From: Chersky-840 sp963811775
GTDB lineage: Bacteria > Actinomycetota > Acidimicrobiia > Acidimicrobiales > UBA8190
Assembly: GCA_963811775.1 (NCBI GenBank)
Contig: CAWESO010000012.1
Coordinates: forward strand, 212,394-276,393
Length of the DNA stretch: 64,000 bases
Reading direction: 5' to 3'
Shown: piece after piece, positions 16,233 to 24,131 of the stretch
Numbering within the stretch: position 1 is the first letter of the stretch
Layout: each line of letters opens with the position of its first letter
Made by a program: the position numbers and the translations under genes
The notes under the pieces: model-generated
Told to the model about the DNA's origin: nothing
Database searches by the model: none
The model's input: only the letters and a program-made list of their open reading frames with translations

Positions 16233-17042
16233 TCAGCCAAGAGCATGGCGAGCCCGGAAGGTGTAGCCGAGGAAGTCGAAGCTGGTGTGCTCGAAGGTTC
16301 CCCGGCGGTTCGCGTCTTTGCAATACACGATCTTCGTCTTCTCGGGATGCAGCTCGAGGCCGAGGGCCCCGAGTCGCTCGGCGATGGCGGCCCGAAGCGT
16401 TCGGGCCTGTTCCTCGGTGTCACAGTGGGCCACGATGTCGTCTGCATAACGCTCGAAGCCACAGTCCGGGAACTCCCGGTCCATGAAACGGTCGAACGCA
16501 TAGTGCATGAACAGGTTGGCCAAAACAGGCGAGATCGGAGAACCCTGTGGGGTCCCCTTCTCCCGTGCGACGACGGTCCCGTCCGGCATCTGCATGGGGG
16601 CTTTGAGCCACCGTTCGATGTAGAGCAGGAGCCATCGCTCGTCGGCGTGGTGAGCGACCGCTTTGAGCAACAGATCATGGGGAACGCTGTCGAAAAAGGC
16701 CCGGACGTCGATGTCCAACACCCAGTCCTGTTCCCAACACCGTCGACGGGTCACGGCCAGGGCATCATGGGCAGATCGCCCAGAGAAGTAGCTCCCTGAA
16801 CTCATCTTGTTCCACAGCTTGTAGAGGTTGTCCCGCAACCGCTCTTGGAACAGCTCGATGCTGACAGCGTCCACGCCCGGCGCCCCTTGGTTGGCCCGGA
16901 CCTTCTCCCACGCCCCGTAGACGAGGCGCTTTTGGATCTCAAACGACTTCACCTTCGGCTCGGGTCTCTCCCTCGGCTCCTCCCCAACAGGGTTGACCTC
17001 GGACTGACCCTGGTCTGCACGGCCCCTTCGCTCCAGCCCCAT
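16233..17042 (-). pseudogene. ltrA: Group II intron reverse transcriptase/maturase, internally deleted and truncated
   Basis: 269 residues versus about 420 or more for the family. The N-terminal RT0 block (KSFEIQKRLVYGAWEKVRANQGAPGVD) is intact up to MSSGSYF. The next residues are SGRSAHDAL, where about 60 residues (the PPPVxxVEIPKxxGGxRxLGIPTVxDR segment, RT1-RT2) should be, so there is an in-frame deletion. RT3 to RT5 follow: DIDVRAFFDSVPHDLL, GTPQGSPISPVLANL and the catalytic RYADDIV with its Asp pair. The protein ends at FLGYTFRARHALG, so the thumb/maturase X domain and any endonuclease are gone. It cannot be a working maturase. Start ATG 17042. Confidence 0.8.
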
Positions 17043-17203
17043 TACAGGACCTTCATCACTACTACGAGCCGTCCCGTCCCAGTGCCTCGCATCGGTACTC
17101 TGCCCCTCACGGTGTTCGCCCCTCGGGGTCCTCCCTCTCGCCGGTCGGGGGGCTCTGCGCCCAGTTGCACGACCGGACCGGTATCGAGACGACTGGTTCT
17201 CCT

Positions 17204-17211
17204 GTTCCATG
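17204..17211. repeat. IS256 target-site duplication, left copy
   Basis: GTTCCATG directly abuts the left end of the IS256 element and recurs at 18651-18658 on the other side, the 8-bp duplication expected of this family. Confidence 0.85.
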
Positions 17212-18650
17212 GAGCAATAGTCAAGAGTTGTGGATGAGAAATCGCCGTCAGGCCGCGACGGACCCTGACTTTCGTGTCCGTGTCGTCTTGCGGATAGTTG
17301 TTGGTTCGCTCCTTTCCTGCAGCCTGCCGTCGATGAACACGGCGCCGGCGCGCACGAGCGGCACGAGCTCGGCGCCGCCGATCTTGCGCCACCGGTCCTG
17401 GGCGGCGTCGAGCAGCTTGTAGGCCATAGCCAGGGCCGCCCGGCGCGAGCCTGCACCTCGGGTGACCCTGGTGCGGAGCCTGACCGTCGAGAAGGTGGAC
17501 TCGATGGGGTTGGTGGTGCGCAGGTGGACCCAGTGCTCGACGGGGAAGTCGTAGAAGGCGAGCAGCGTGTCGAGCTCGCCGGTGATCTTCTTCACCGCCT
17601 TGTCGAACGCCTGGAACTCAGCCGCGAAGGCCTTGATGGCTTCCAGCGCCTCAGTGCGCGACGGTGCTCCGTAGATCTTCGCCATCGCCGCCTTGGCCTC
17701 GGGATGCAGGCGCTTGGGCAGCGCGTCGAGCACGTTCACCGAGCGGTGCACCCAGCATCTCTGCTCCTTGGTCGTCGGGAACACGTCACGGAGCGCCCCC
17801 CAGAACCCGAGCGCCCCGTCGCCGACGGCGAGCACCGGCGCCTGCAGTCCCCGGTCCCGCAGGGAGCGCAGCAGCTCGGCCCACGAGTCGGTCGACTCCC
17901 GATATCCGTCCGCCAGTGCCACCAGCTCCTTCGTGCCGTCGGGGCGCACCCCGACGATCACCAGGCAGCACAGCCGGTCCTCCTCGAGTCGTACGTTGAA
18001 GTGGATCCCGTCGACCCACCAGTAGACGTAGTCCACCTCCGAGAGGTCCCTCGTCATCCACTCCTGGTGCTCGGCCTGCCATGCCTCGGTGAGCCGGTTG
18101 ACCGTCGACGGCGACAGGCCGGCGTCGGATCCGAAGAACTCCCCGAGCGCCGGGGCGAAGTCCCCGGTGGACAGCCCCCGCAGGTAGAGGATCGGCAGCA
18201 CCTCGGTGACCTTCGGGCTCTTGCGCATGTAGGCCGGCAGGATGGCCGAGGCGAACCGCTCGTCCTCGCGACGGTCGTCGACGCGCGGGGCCTTGACCTC
18301 GACCATGCCCGCCCCCGTGGTCACCGTCCGGGCCCGGGCGAACCCGTTGCCCACGACCAGGCGGTGGCCGGCAGCGTCGAGCACGTCGGCGTGGTCCTCC
18401 AGGTAGGCCCGGCGCTCGGCCAGCAGCGCCACGGCGATCATGTCCTGGGCCGCGATCCGGCAGAACTCGTCGAGGCCCAGCGGAGCTGGCTCGACGTCCC
18501 TTGCCGCGCACGCGGCGTCACCTTGCAGTAGCTTCAACATCGACGTATCCCTCCCTGCCGGCGTCAACCGGCGGTCCGTTGATTGGTCAACTTGGAGGGT
18601 ACGTCGCGCCCTTCAGGCGATCGTGGATCCACAACTTCCGGTTATAACTC
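17212..18650 (-). mobile_element. IS256-family insertion sequence, complete (1,439 bp)
   Basis: Inverted ends match over about 35 bp: left GAGCAATAGTCAAGAGTTG then TGGATGAGAAATCGCC, right (reverse complement) GAGTTATAACCGGAAGTTG then TGGATCCACGATCGCC. Flanked by identical 8-bp repeats. It contains one intact transposase gene and is inserted in the 5' part of the group II intron, so it arrived after the intron. Confidence 0.9.
17248..18540 (-). CDS. IS256-family (mutator-type) transposase
   Basis: 430 residues from the ATG at 18540, preceded by GGGAGGG. The DDE catalytic triad is visible as WWVDGIHFNVR (Asp), LAVGDGALGFWGALRDVF (Asp) and TTNPIESTFSTVRLRTR (Glu), with the family signature CWVHRSVNVLDALPKR between the second Asp and the Glu. 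An N-terminal helical region with DVLDAAGHRLVVGNGF and KAPRVDD...F.SAILPAYMRKS is the usual mutator N-terminus. Intact reading frame with full-length ends, so potentially active. It moves by copy-out/paste-in with 8-9 bp target duplication. Confidence 0.95.
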   Translation of the reverse strand: MLKLLQGDAACAARDVEPAPLGLDEFCRIAAQDMIAVALLAERRAYLEDHADVLDAAGHRLVVGNGFARARTVTTGAGMVEVKAPRVDDRREDERFASAILPAYMRKSPKVTEVLPILYLRGLSTGDFAPALGEFFGSDAGLSPSTVNRLTEAWQAEHQEWMTRDLSEVDYVYWWVDGIHFNVRLEEDRLCCLVIVGVRPDGTKELVALADGYRESTDSWAELLRSLRDRGLQAPVLAVGDGALGFWGALRDVFPTTKEQRCWVHRSVNVLDALPKRLHPEAKAAMAKIYGAPSRTEALEAIKAFAAEFQAFDKAVKKITGELDTLLAFYDFPVEHWVHLRTTNPIESTFSTVRLRTRVTRGAGSRRAALAMAYKLLDAAQDRWRKIGGAELVPLVRAGAVFIDGRLQERSEPTTIRKTTRTRKSGSVAA

Positions 18651-18658
18651 GTTCCATG
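18651..18658. repeat. IS256 target-site duplication, right copy
   Basis: GTTCCATG, identical to 17204-17211. Confidence 0.85.
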
Positions 18659-18861
18659 CCAGCGCCTGCGACGAGCTCACGCCACCTCTACACCGGACAC
18701 CGCCAGGGCAACATGCAGGCCGCCCCCTGGCTGAGAGCACGCCACCACGGGTGTGCCTTTGTCCCGGGAGGTCTGCGCTCCCCCGGTTTTGGTGCCATCG
18801 TTTTGCCTCACGATGCGTCAGCAGTGGTTCACACATGTTCGTCTTCTCGTCGCACACCTGA

Positions 18862-18884
18862 ACCCGCTGGTAGCGGGTCTTTTG
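18862..18884 (+). terminator. Hairpin with T-run next to the intron 5' end
   Basis: ACCCGCT-GGT-AGCGGGT (7-bp perfect stem) followed on the plus strand by CTTTTG. On the minus strand the same hairpin sits 6 bases before the candidate intron start. Class C group II introns insert just after terminator-like hairpins, so this may be the target. Confidence 0.5.
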
Positions 18885-19227
18885 CCGCAACGCTCACCAC
18901 CTCGGCTCTTAACCGACGCAGCTTGCGGTGGTTTGGGATCCCCGCCTACACGGCGAACCCGGAGGGCCACACCTCCATCACTGGCACAGCACGGTTCGTG
19001 CCGACGACCTCCTACATCGCCACCACTCTCCTTTCAGGACACACCACAATCCCGGCACTTTAGGATGGTCAGCAGGAGACCTGCAGCGACCGGATCGCGC
19101 GCGTTCACGGATTCTTGATGCAGGAATCAGTGGAGTGGCTATGCCCAACTACCAGGAAATGCGCAAGATCATTCACGAAGGCCTTGAGATGCGGCTTGTG
19201 GTTGGTCGGTTTGACGACCGTCGGCAA
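18885..19227. other. Intergenic between intron and lipid operon
   Basis: No gene I can support. A short frame starting ATG at 19141 (MPNYQEMRKIIHEGLEMRLV) has protein-like start composition but quickly runs into sequence antisense to the acyltransferase; it may be the 5' stub of a deleted gene. Confidence 0.35.
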
Positions 19228-20637
19228 TCAGCCAGGGCTCACCGCTGCGGCCTTGGCCAGTTCGTGAAGGGCATCGGTCAGGCCATGGGCAAGGTTCCAG
19301 ACATTGGGCACCGTGTTCGGGCTCGCCATCAGCCCGAAGTAGAGCGACCCGAGATAGCTCTGCACGGTGATGTTCAGGCCGATGCCGTCGGTGATTGGAC
19401 CCATCGGATAAGCCGCCACCAGACGGGCCCCCGCGAAGTAGAGGTCGACGGGTGGACCGACGATGTTCGAGATGATCAAGTTGCCTGGCCGCACTCGATC
19501 CACGACTCCGATGCGCGAGGCGAAGCGAACAGCGGGTGTAACCAACGCGGGCACGGTGGCCTCCACCCATGCCGAGCCGACGACGTCGAAGCGGATGGCG
19601 TGCTCCTGGGCCTTGGCCGCTTGAGTGGCGCGGGCGATGGCTCGCAACCGCTGCACCGGGTCGTCGAATGTGCTCGCCAAAGAGACGAACATAAAAGACA
19701 GTCGGTTTCCCAACGTCCCCCGCTCCTGCTCGGCCCGCACCGAAAGCGGAACGATGGCCACCATCGACGCCTTCGGTTGCTCGTCCAACGCGGCAAGGTG
19801 ATAGCGCAGCGCCCCCGAGCACATCGCGAGTACGACGTCGTTCACGGTGACACCGAACGCATCTTTGACCAACTTCGCTTCGTCCAGGCTCACCTGGGCG
19901 AAGGCAACCCGCCGCTCTGGTCCCACTGGGGCGCCCAGCGACGTTCGGGGAGCGCCCATCGGTAACGACACCCTCGAGAACCCAACCCGGCGAGCATGTC
20001 CCAGCAGGTTTGCTCCGGCCCGCGCGGTGCGCCATGCTGCCCGCGTTGTCACCGCTGGGCGACGGCAGAGCCCCACGAGTGCGTCACCCACAAGCTTGAG
20101 GTCAGAGGGGAGGCCCTCGGGTTCCCAGGGCGGATCCGGAGGATCCACCGCGACTGGCTCCGGTGTGAGGTCGAGCAGATTGACGATGAGCTCTTCCCCA
20201 GAGACCCCGTCGATGGCGGCGTGGTGGACCTTGGTGAGCGAGGCGACCAGACCCCCCTGCAGACCCTCGATCACGTACATCTCCCACGGTGGTCGGCTTC
20301 GATCCAGCGGCTGGCTCAGGACGGCCGCGGTGAACTCGGCCAACTCAGACTCCCCACCCGGCGACGCAATGATCGCCGGGTGCAAGTGATGGTCCAGGTT
20401 GAAGTCCGAGTCCTCCACCCAGCGCGGGTGGTCCAGGCCAAGTGGGACCTCGACTAGACGCCGGCGGAACGGCGGCAGCAGATGCAGACGCTGCTCCAGG
20501 AGCGTCTGCACCGTGGTGAACGAGTAGTCCTCGGGTGCCGTCGAGGGATCGAAGATGCAGACGTATGCCGACTGCATGTGGGTGGTGGGCGTGTCAAGGT
20601 AGAAGAACATGGGGTCCAGCCCACCCAATCGTCGCAT
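19228..20637 (-). CDS. Wax ester synthase / diacylglycerol acyltransferase (WS/DGAT)
   Basis: 469 residues, the usual length. The catalytic motif is KVHHAAIDGVSGEEL near residue 135 (HHxxxDG; the second His is the base). Also present are PLDRSRPPWEMYVIEGL, VTVNDVVLAMCSGALR and the C-terminal NLIISNIVGPPVDLYFAG, all WS/DGAT signatures. The enzyme joins an acyl group from acyl-CoA to a long-chain alcohol (wax ester) or diacylglycerol (triacylglycerol), forming membrane-associated lipid bodies. GAGGAGGGG precedes the ATG at 20637. It follows a fatty-acyl ligase and an SDR on the same strand. A second, broken WS/DGAT lies at 23805. Confidence 0.92.
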   Translation of the reverse strand: MRRLGGLDPMFFYLDTPTTHMQSAYVCIFDPSTAPEDYSFTTVQTLLEQRLHLLPPFRRRLVEVPLGLDHPRWVEDSDFNLDHHLHPAIIASPGGESELAEFTAAVLSQPLDRSRPPWEMYVIEGLQGGLVASLTKVHHAAIDGVSGEELIVNLLDLTPEPVAVDPPDPPWEPEGLPSDLKLVGDALVGLCRRPAVTTRAAWRTARAGANLLGHARRVGFSRVSLPMGAPRTSLGAPVGPERRVAFAQVSLDEAKLVKDAFGVTVNDVVLAMCSGALRYHLAALDEQPKASMVAIVPLSVRAEQERGTLGNRLSFMFVSLASTFDDPVQRLRAIARATQAAKAQEHAIRFDVVGSAWVEATVPALVTPAVRFASRIGVVDRVRPGNLIISNIVGPPVDLYFAGARLVAAYPMGPITDGIGLNITVQSYLGSLYFGLMASPNTVPNVWNLAHGLTDALHELAKAAAVSPG

Positions 20638-20650
20638 GCGGATCCCCTCC

Positions 20651-20815
20651 TCACATCGTGGGTTGGCGACCCGGCTGGACGCCCTGACGCTGCCCAGAGG
20701 AGGCGCCGTGCGATGGTCGCAGGATCACGACAAGCCAGCTCCGCACGTCCACCGCGGTCCGGACGTTGAGCAGCTCACACCGCGCGGGTCGATGCTCGAT
20801 GATCGGTTCGACCAT
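20651..20815 (-). CDS. 54-residue ORF just upstream of WS/DGAT
   Basis: It has a good AAAGGAG ribosome site five bases before its ATG, and its stop lies 13 bases before the acyltransferase start, within that gene's ribosome site, so the two would be translationally coupled. The product (MVEPIIEHRPARCELLNVRT, then AVDVRSWLVVILRPSH...) has no motif I know. It may be a leader peptide, a real small gene, or the start of a deleted gene fused to the operon. Confidence 0.4.
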   Translation of the reverse strand: MVEPIIEHRPARCELLNVRTAVDVRSWLVVILRPSHGASSGQRQGVQPGRQPTM

Positions 20816-21064
20816 GCTTGCTCCTTTGGATCTCCGAGACGCCGGAGTGCCCTGGGGCTCTGTCCTCGGGTCGACCCTTCCATGATGCGAGATGTAGGCG
20901 GATGCGACAAGAGGGAGCGAATAACTCACTCGAGGCGCGCTCTGCACCGCGCACAGTGCCAGTTGTGACCGATTGGCTCACGACGAACGCCGGAGGAAGG
21001 CGTGTGGGCGCCAGCGACCTCCTCCACGGTCACGCGACAAGCCAGCTCTGAACCCTCGTCGGCG

Positions 21065-22660
21065 TCAGCCTTGCGAGCCGAAAATTGATCCGTCTAGCAG
21101 ACTTCTACGAAGGATTTTGCCCATTGAGTTCCGGGGTATGGCATCGACAAACTCGACATCACGCGGAATCTTGAACCGTGCGAGATGAGAGCGAACGTAC
21201 CCCTTGATCTCATCGGCGGAAAGTGACGATCCGGGCTTCGCGAGGACAAACGCAGCCAGCCGTTGGCCCATTTCTTCGTCATCGACCCCGACAACGGCCG
21301 CATCAACGACCGCGTCGTGGGCCCGAAGGAGCTCTTCCACCTCGTCTGGGAAGACATTCTCGCCCCCCGAGATAATCATCTCGTCGTCCCGGCCTTCGAC
21401 GAACAGGCGACCAGCTTCGTCGACATAACCGGTGTCACCCGTGCTCATCAGTCCGGCGATGACCTCCTTCCCACCACCGCCTGTGTACCCCTCAAAAGCC
21501 ATCCCGCTTCCAACGAAGATGCGGCCGATCTCTCCCTTGGCGACCGGCACGCCCTGATCGTCGAGGATGACTACCTGCGTTCCTCCCGGTGGTCGTCCCA
21601 CCGTTCCTGGTGCCAACCTCAAGTCGGACGGCCCGGCCACCGTGGCCCAGCCCGTTTCGGTGGACCCATAGAAGTTGTAGAGGATGTCGCCAAACTCGTC
21701 CATCACCGATCTGGCCAATTCTGCGCCGAGCCTGGATCCGCTGCATACGATCACCCGAAGCGAGGACGTGTCGTACCGCCGACGTGTCTGCTCTGGTATT
21801 TGCAGGATGCGTTGGAGCATGACGGGGACGGCAATGAGGGTCGTTGCCCGGTGATTGGCGACATCGGCCAATACCGTCTCCGGATCGAACCTGTGTCGCA
21901 CGACGAGGGTGCCCTGAAGGCCCAGGGCAAATCCCATGAAGCCGAATCCCAACAAGTGGAAGAGTGGTGGCGAAACGACAACTGGCTCCTGTGCCCGCAA
22001 CGGAATCTGGGAAAACGCGCTCACGACCATGTCGATAGGAGGGGTAAGACTGGCGCGCTGAGCGCCTTTTGGTAAACCGGTCGTTCCCGACGTCATAATG
22101 ACAATCCGCCCGGGTCGCCGTGGCGGCTCGGGCGGATTGCGGTCTTCGATGATCGAAGCTTCTCGAATCTGGTTCTCAGGGACCGAAGATCCTTCGAACC
22201 CGGCCAGGGTGAAGGTTGGTGCAAACTCATCGCCGAAGACCGCCGCATCGACTCCCTCGCGTTTCAGAACCTCTCCAAGTTGGTGTGGTCCAATCTCGGT
22301 GTTGAAGAGCACGAGATCGGCGCCAAGTTTCGATACGGCCAAACTCGCCTCGAGGAAGAACCGATTGTTGCGGCACATGAGGCCTACGGTTCTCCCGGGA
22401 CCAACTCCGAGACGCGCCAAGGCGTGCGCAACGGCATTGGCCTCACCCTCGACCTCCTTCCAGGACATCGAACCCGAGTCGTCGACAACGGCCATCCGAT
22501 GCGGCGCTCGGAGGGCGGCAATTGCCGACGCGGTGGCGAGGCCCGCTCCCCACTGGAAAGTCAGCTGGGCCATCCGCAGGTACTCAAGAGGCCTCATGGG
22601 CCGGAGGATTCCGGTCCGTCCAAGAGCGTGAGCGGCAGATACTGCCTGTCGGATATTCAT
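21065..22660 (-). CDS. Fatty acyl-CoA ligase (AMP-forming, FadD-like)
   Basis: 531 residues of the ANL superfamily. P-loop motif IVIMTSGTTGLPKGAQR near residue 190, the YGSTETGWATVAGP adenylate-binding motif, STGDTGYVDEAGRLFVEGRDDEMIISGGENVFPDEVE with the hinge Asp/Arg, and the C-terminal catalytic Lys in PRNSMGKILRRSL. It activates a carboxylic acid to acyl-AMP and then acyl-CoA. Its ATG overlaps the SDR stop by 4 bp (ATGA), so the two are translated together, supplying acyl-CoA for the nearby acyltransferase. Substrate chain length cannot be read, but the context says long-chain. Confidence 0.9.
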   Translation of the reverse strand: MNIRQAVSAAHALGRTGILRPMRPLEYLRMAQLTFQWGAGLATASAIAALRAPHRMAVVDDSGSMSWKEVEGEANAVAHALARLGVGPGRTVGLMCRNNRFFLEASLAVSKLGADLVLFNTEIGPHQLGEVLKREGVDAAVFGDEFAPTFTLAGFEGSSVPENQIREASIIEDRNPPEPPRRPGRIVIMTSGTTGLPKGAQRASLTPPIDMVVSAFSQIPLRAQEPVVVSPPLFHLLGFGFMGFALGLQGTLVVRHRFDPETVLADVANHRATTLIAVPVMLQRILQIPEQTRRRYDTSSLRVIVCSGSRLGAELARSVMDEFGDILYNFYGSTETGWATVAGPSDLRLAPGTVGRPPGGTQVVILDDQGVPVAKGEIGRIFVGSGMAFEGYTGGGGKEVIAGLMSTGDTGYVDEAGRLFVEGRDDEMIISGGENVFPDEVEELLRAHDAVVDAAVVGVDDEEMGQRLAAFVLAKPGSSLSADEIKGYVRSHLARFKIPRDVEFVDAIPRNSMGKILRRSLLDGSIFGSQG

Positions 22661-23610
22661 CCCTCCCTCCTCGAGGTAAGCCTCTCGAGCCGCCGAAGAA
22701 TACCTTGTGCGAACGCAGGAGCCTCCAGTTCGTCGCTGTCCTCGCCGCGCGCCGCCGAGGAGTCACCCGACCACCTATAGGTGAGACGGAGAAGGCCGTC
22801 GAACGGCGCAGGCGCGGTGTCGGCGAGCAGGCGACCCATCAGTCCCAACGGGGGGGCGACGCGGCTCGGGCGCTCCACCACCGCCCGGCAAATGCGCTCG
22901 CCTGCCTCCTCCGCGGTGAGTCCGGGCAGGAGCCGGTATACCCGTGTTGCCTCAACCATCGGAGTGTGAACTAGCGGCATGTAGATGTTCGTGACCACTA
23001 CCCCATCTCCGCGCACCTCGGGCGCGATGCATCGCAAGAACGACTCGAAGGCCGACTTGGACGCGAGGTAGGCAGAGAAACGCGGTGCGCTAAAGAGCAC
23101 GCCGAGGGACGAGACGTTGAGGATATGACCACGCCTCCGTTCACGCATGCCCGGTAGGACACCCAGTACGAGCCGCACAGGTCCCAGGTAGTTGACGTCG
23201 ATCGTGCGCTCGAAGTCGTGGAAGCGGTTGTACGACAGAGCGATCGAGCGCCTGATGGAGTGCCCCGCATTGTTCACGAGCACGTCGACGTCGCCGTGGC
23301 ATGAGCGAATACTCTCGACCAAGTGCGCCACGGCGGCGACATCAGACAGGTCTGCTGGGTGCGGGCACGCCCGCCCCCCGGCGGCCTCGATCTCGAGCCG
23401 GAGTGCCTCGAGGCGCTCCTTTGACCGCGCCACCAGGACCGTTTGAGCGCCGGCCGCTCCCAGCATCCTCGCGGTTGCCTCACCGATGCCCGAAGAGGCA
23501 CCGGTCACCACCACGGTGGAATCGGCGACGACTCTGCGCAGGTCGGCTCCGAGGTTCCGGTGACGGGCCACTGCCTTCACCTCCTCCGCTACCATGTCAG
23601 CCTCACCCAT
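22657..23610 (-). CDS. Short-chain dehydrogenase/reductase, lipid-type
   Basis: 317 residues with a classical SDR core: cofactor loop VVVTGASSGIGEAT near residue 33, NNAGHS, a catalytic Ser in ILNVSSLGVLFS and SAYLASKSAF (Tyr-xxx-Lys). The Arg after beta-2 (LVARSKERL) favours NADP(H). The extended C-terminus (LMGRLLADTAPAPFDGLLRLTYR) is like mycobacterial SDRs that reduce fatty acyl or keto-acyl lipids. With a co-translated acyl-CoA ligase and a downstream WS/DGAT, a role in making fatty aldehyde or alcohol for wax esters is likely but inferred. Confidence 0.85.
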   Translation of the reverse strand: MGEADMVAEEVKAVARHRNLGADLRRVVADSTVVVTGASSGIGEATARMLGAAGAQTVLVARSKERLEALRLEIEAAGGRACPHPADLSDVAAVAHLVESIRSCHGDVDVLVNNAGHSIRRSIALSYNRFHDFERTIDVNYLGPVRLVLGVLPGMRERRRGHILNVSSLGVLFSAPRFSAYLASKSAFESFLRCIAPEVRGDGVVVTNIYMPLVHTPMVEATRVYRLLPGLTAEEAGERICRAVVERPSRVAPPLGLMGRLLADTAPAPFDGLLRLTYRWSGDSSAARGEDSDELEAPAFAQGILRRLERLTSRREG

Positions 23611-23804
23611 CCGGCCTGTCAGACGACAGGGCCGACAGTCCCAAGAGTTGCTCTCCGGACTCGCTCGAGCTCACCCTCCCAAGGGGCCCGTGGCCCGCGT
23701 TTCGGGCCGTTCAGCCCTGACTCGGCCCTTTCCCGCGGTCGAAGATGGGCCGAGGCACCCAATACCCTCTGGTGGTGTGACATTGTGGCATTCTGATCAC
23801 GAGG

Positions 23805-24131
23805 GTGGTTCGGATGCAACGAACAGGACCCCTCGACGCAGCATTTCTCGGGCTCGAAGCCCCCGGCTATCCGCTCCACACCATGGCCGTCATGGTGCTG
23901 GACCCGGCGACCGCCGGCGGATACTCGCTCGGGTGGCGGTGCCGCTTATCGCGAGCCGCCTCCCGGGCATCCCACCGCTCCGCCAGCAGCTCGTCCCGGA
24001 GCGTCGAGGTGACCGTCCGTCAGCGCCGACCAGAGTCGACAAGCACGCATTTCGAGGGCATCGCGCTGACCTTCGGGCACATAGCTGATCGCAGCCCTAA
24101 AGGGGTTGGCGTTGCACGCAACGGGGATTAG
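23805..24131 (+). pseudogene. Broken second WS/DGAT gene
   Basis: MVRMQRTGPLDAAFLGLEAP then GYPLHTMAVMVLDPATAGGYS is the N-terminus of a WS/DGAT. The frame is then wrong; reading one base over gives RVAVPLIASRLPGIPPLRQQ, the next conserved block, so there is a frameshift near 23930. Homology ends soon after, at the convergent ThDP enzyme gene, so about 400 residues including the HHxxxDG site are gone. Confidence 0.75.

Larger units (their letters stand above)
16233..18855 (-). mobile_element. Decayed group II intron, split by IS256
   Basis: On the minus strand the candidate 5' splice end GTGCGACGAG starts at 18855, immediately after a hairpin. Downstream are group II signatures such as TGGCGTGAGCTCGTCGCAGG (18693 down to 18674) and, after the insertion, GGCTCGTAGTAGTGATGAA just before the reverse transcriptase gene. 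The 3' end is missing. An intact IS256-family element with 8-bp target duplications sits inside domain I. Removing it restores a continuous intron. Confidence 0.65.

Noticed and set aside
17524..18531. 335-codon plus-strand frame inside IS256
   Set aside because: Exact antisense shadow of the transposase gene; composition is typical of a reverse frame of GC-rich coding DNA.
18440..19063. 207-codon plus-strand frame ending TTIPAL
   Set aside because: It crosses the IS256 end and the intron boundary, so it cannot be a single gene.
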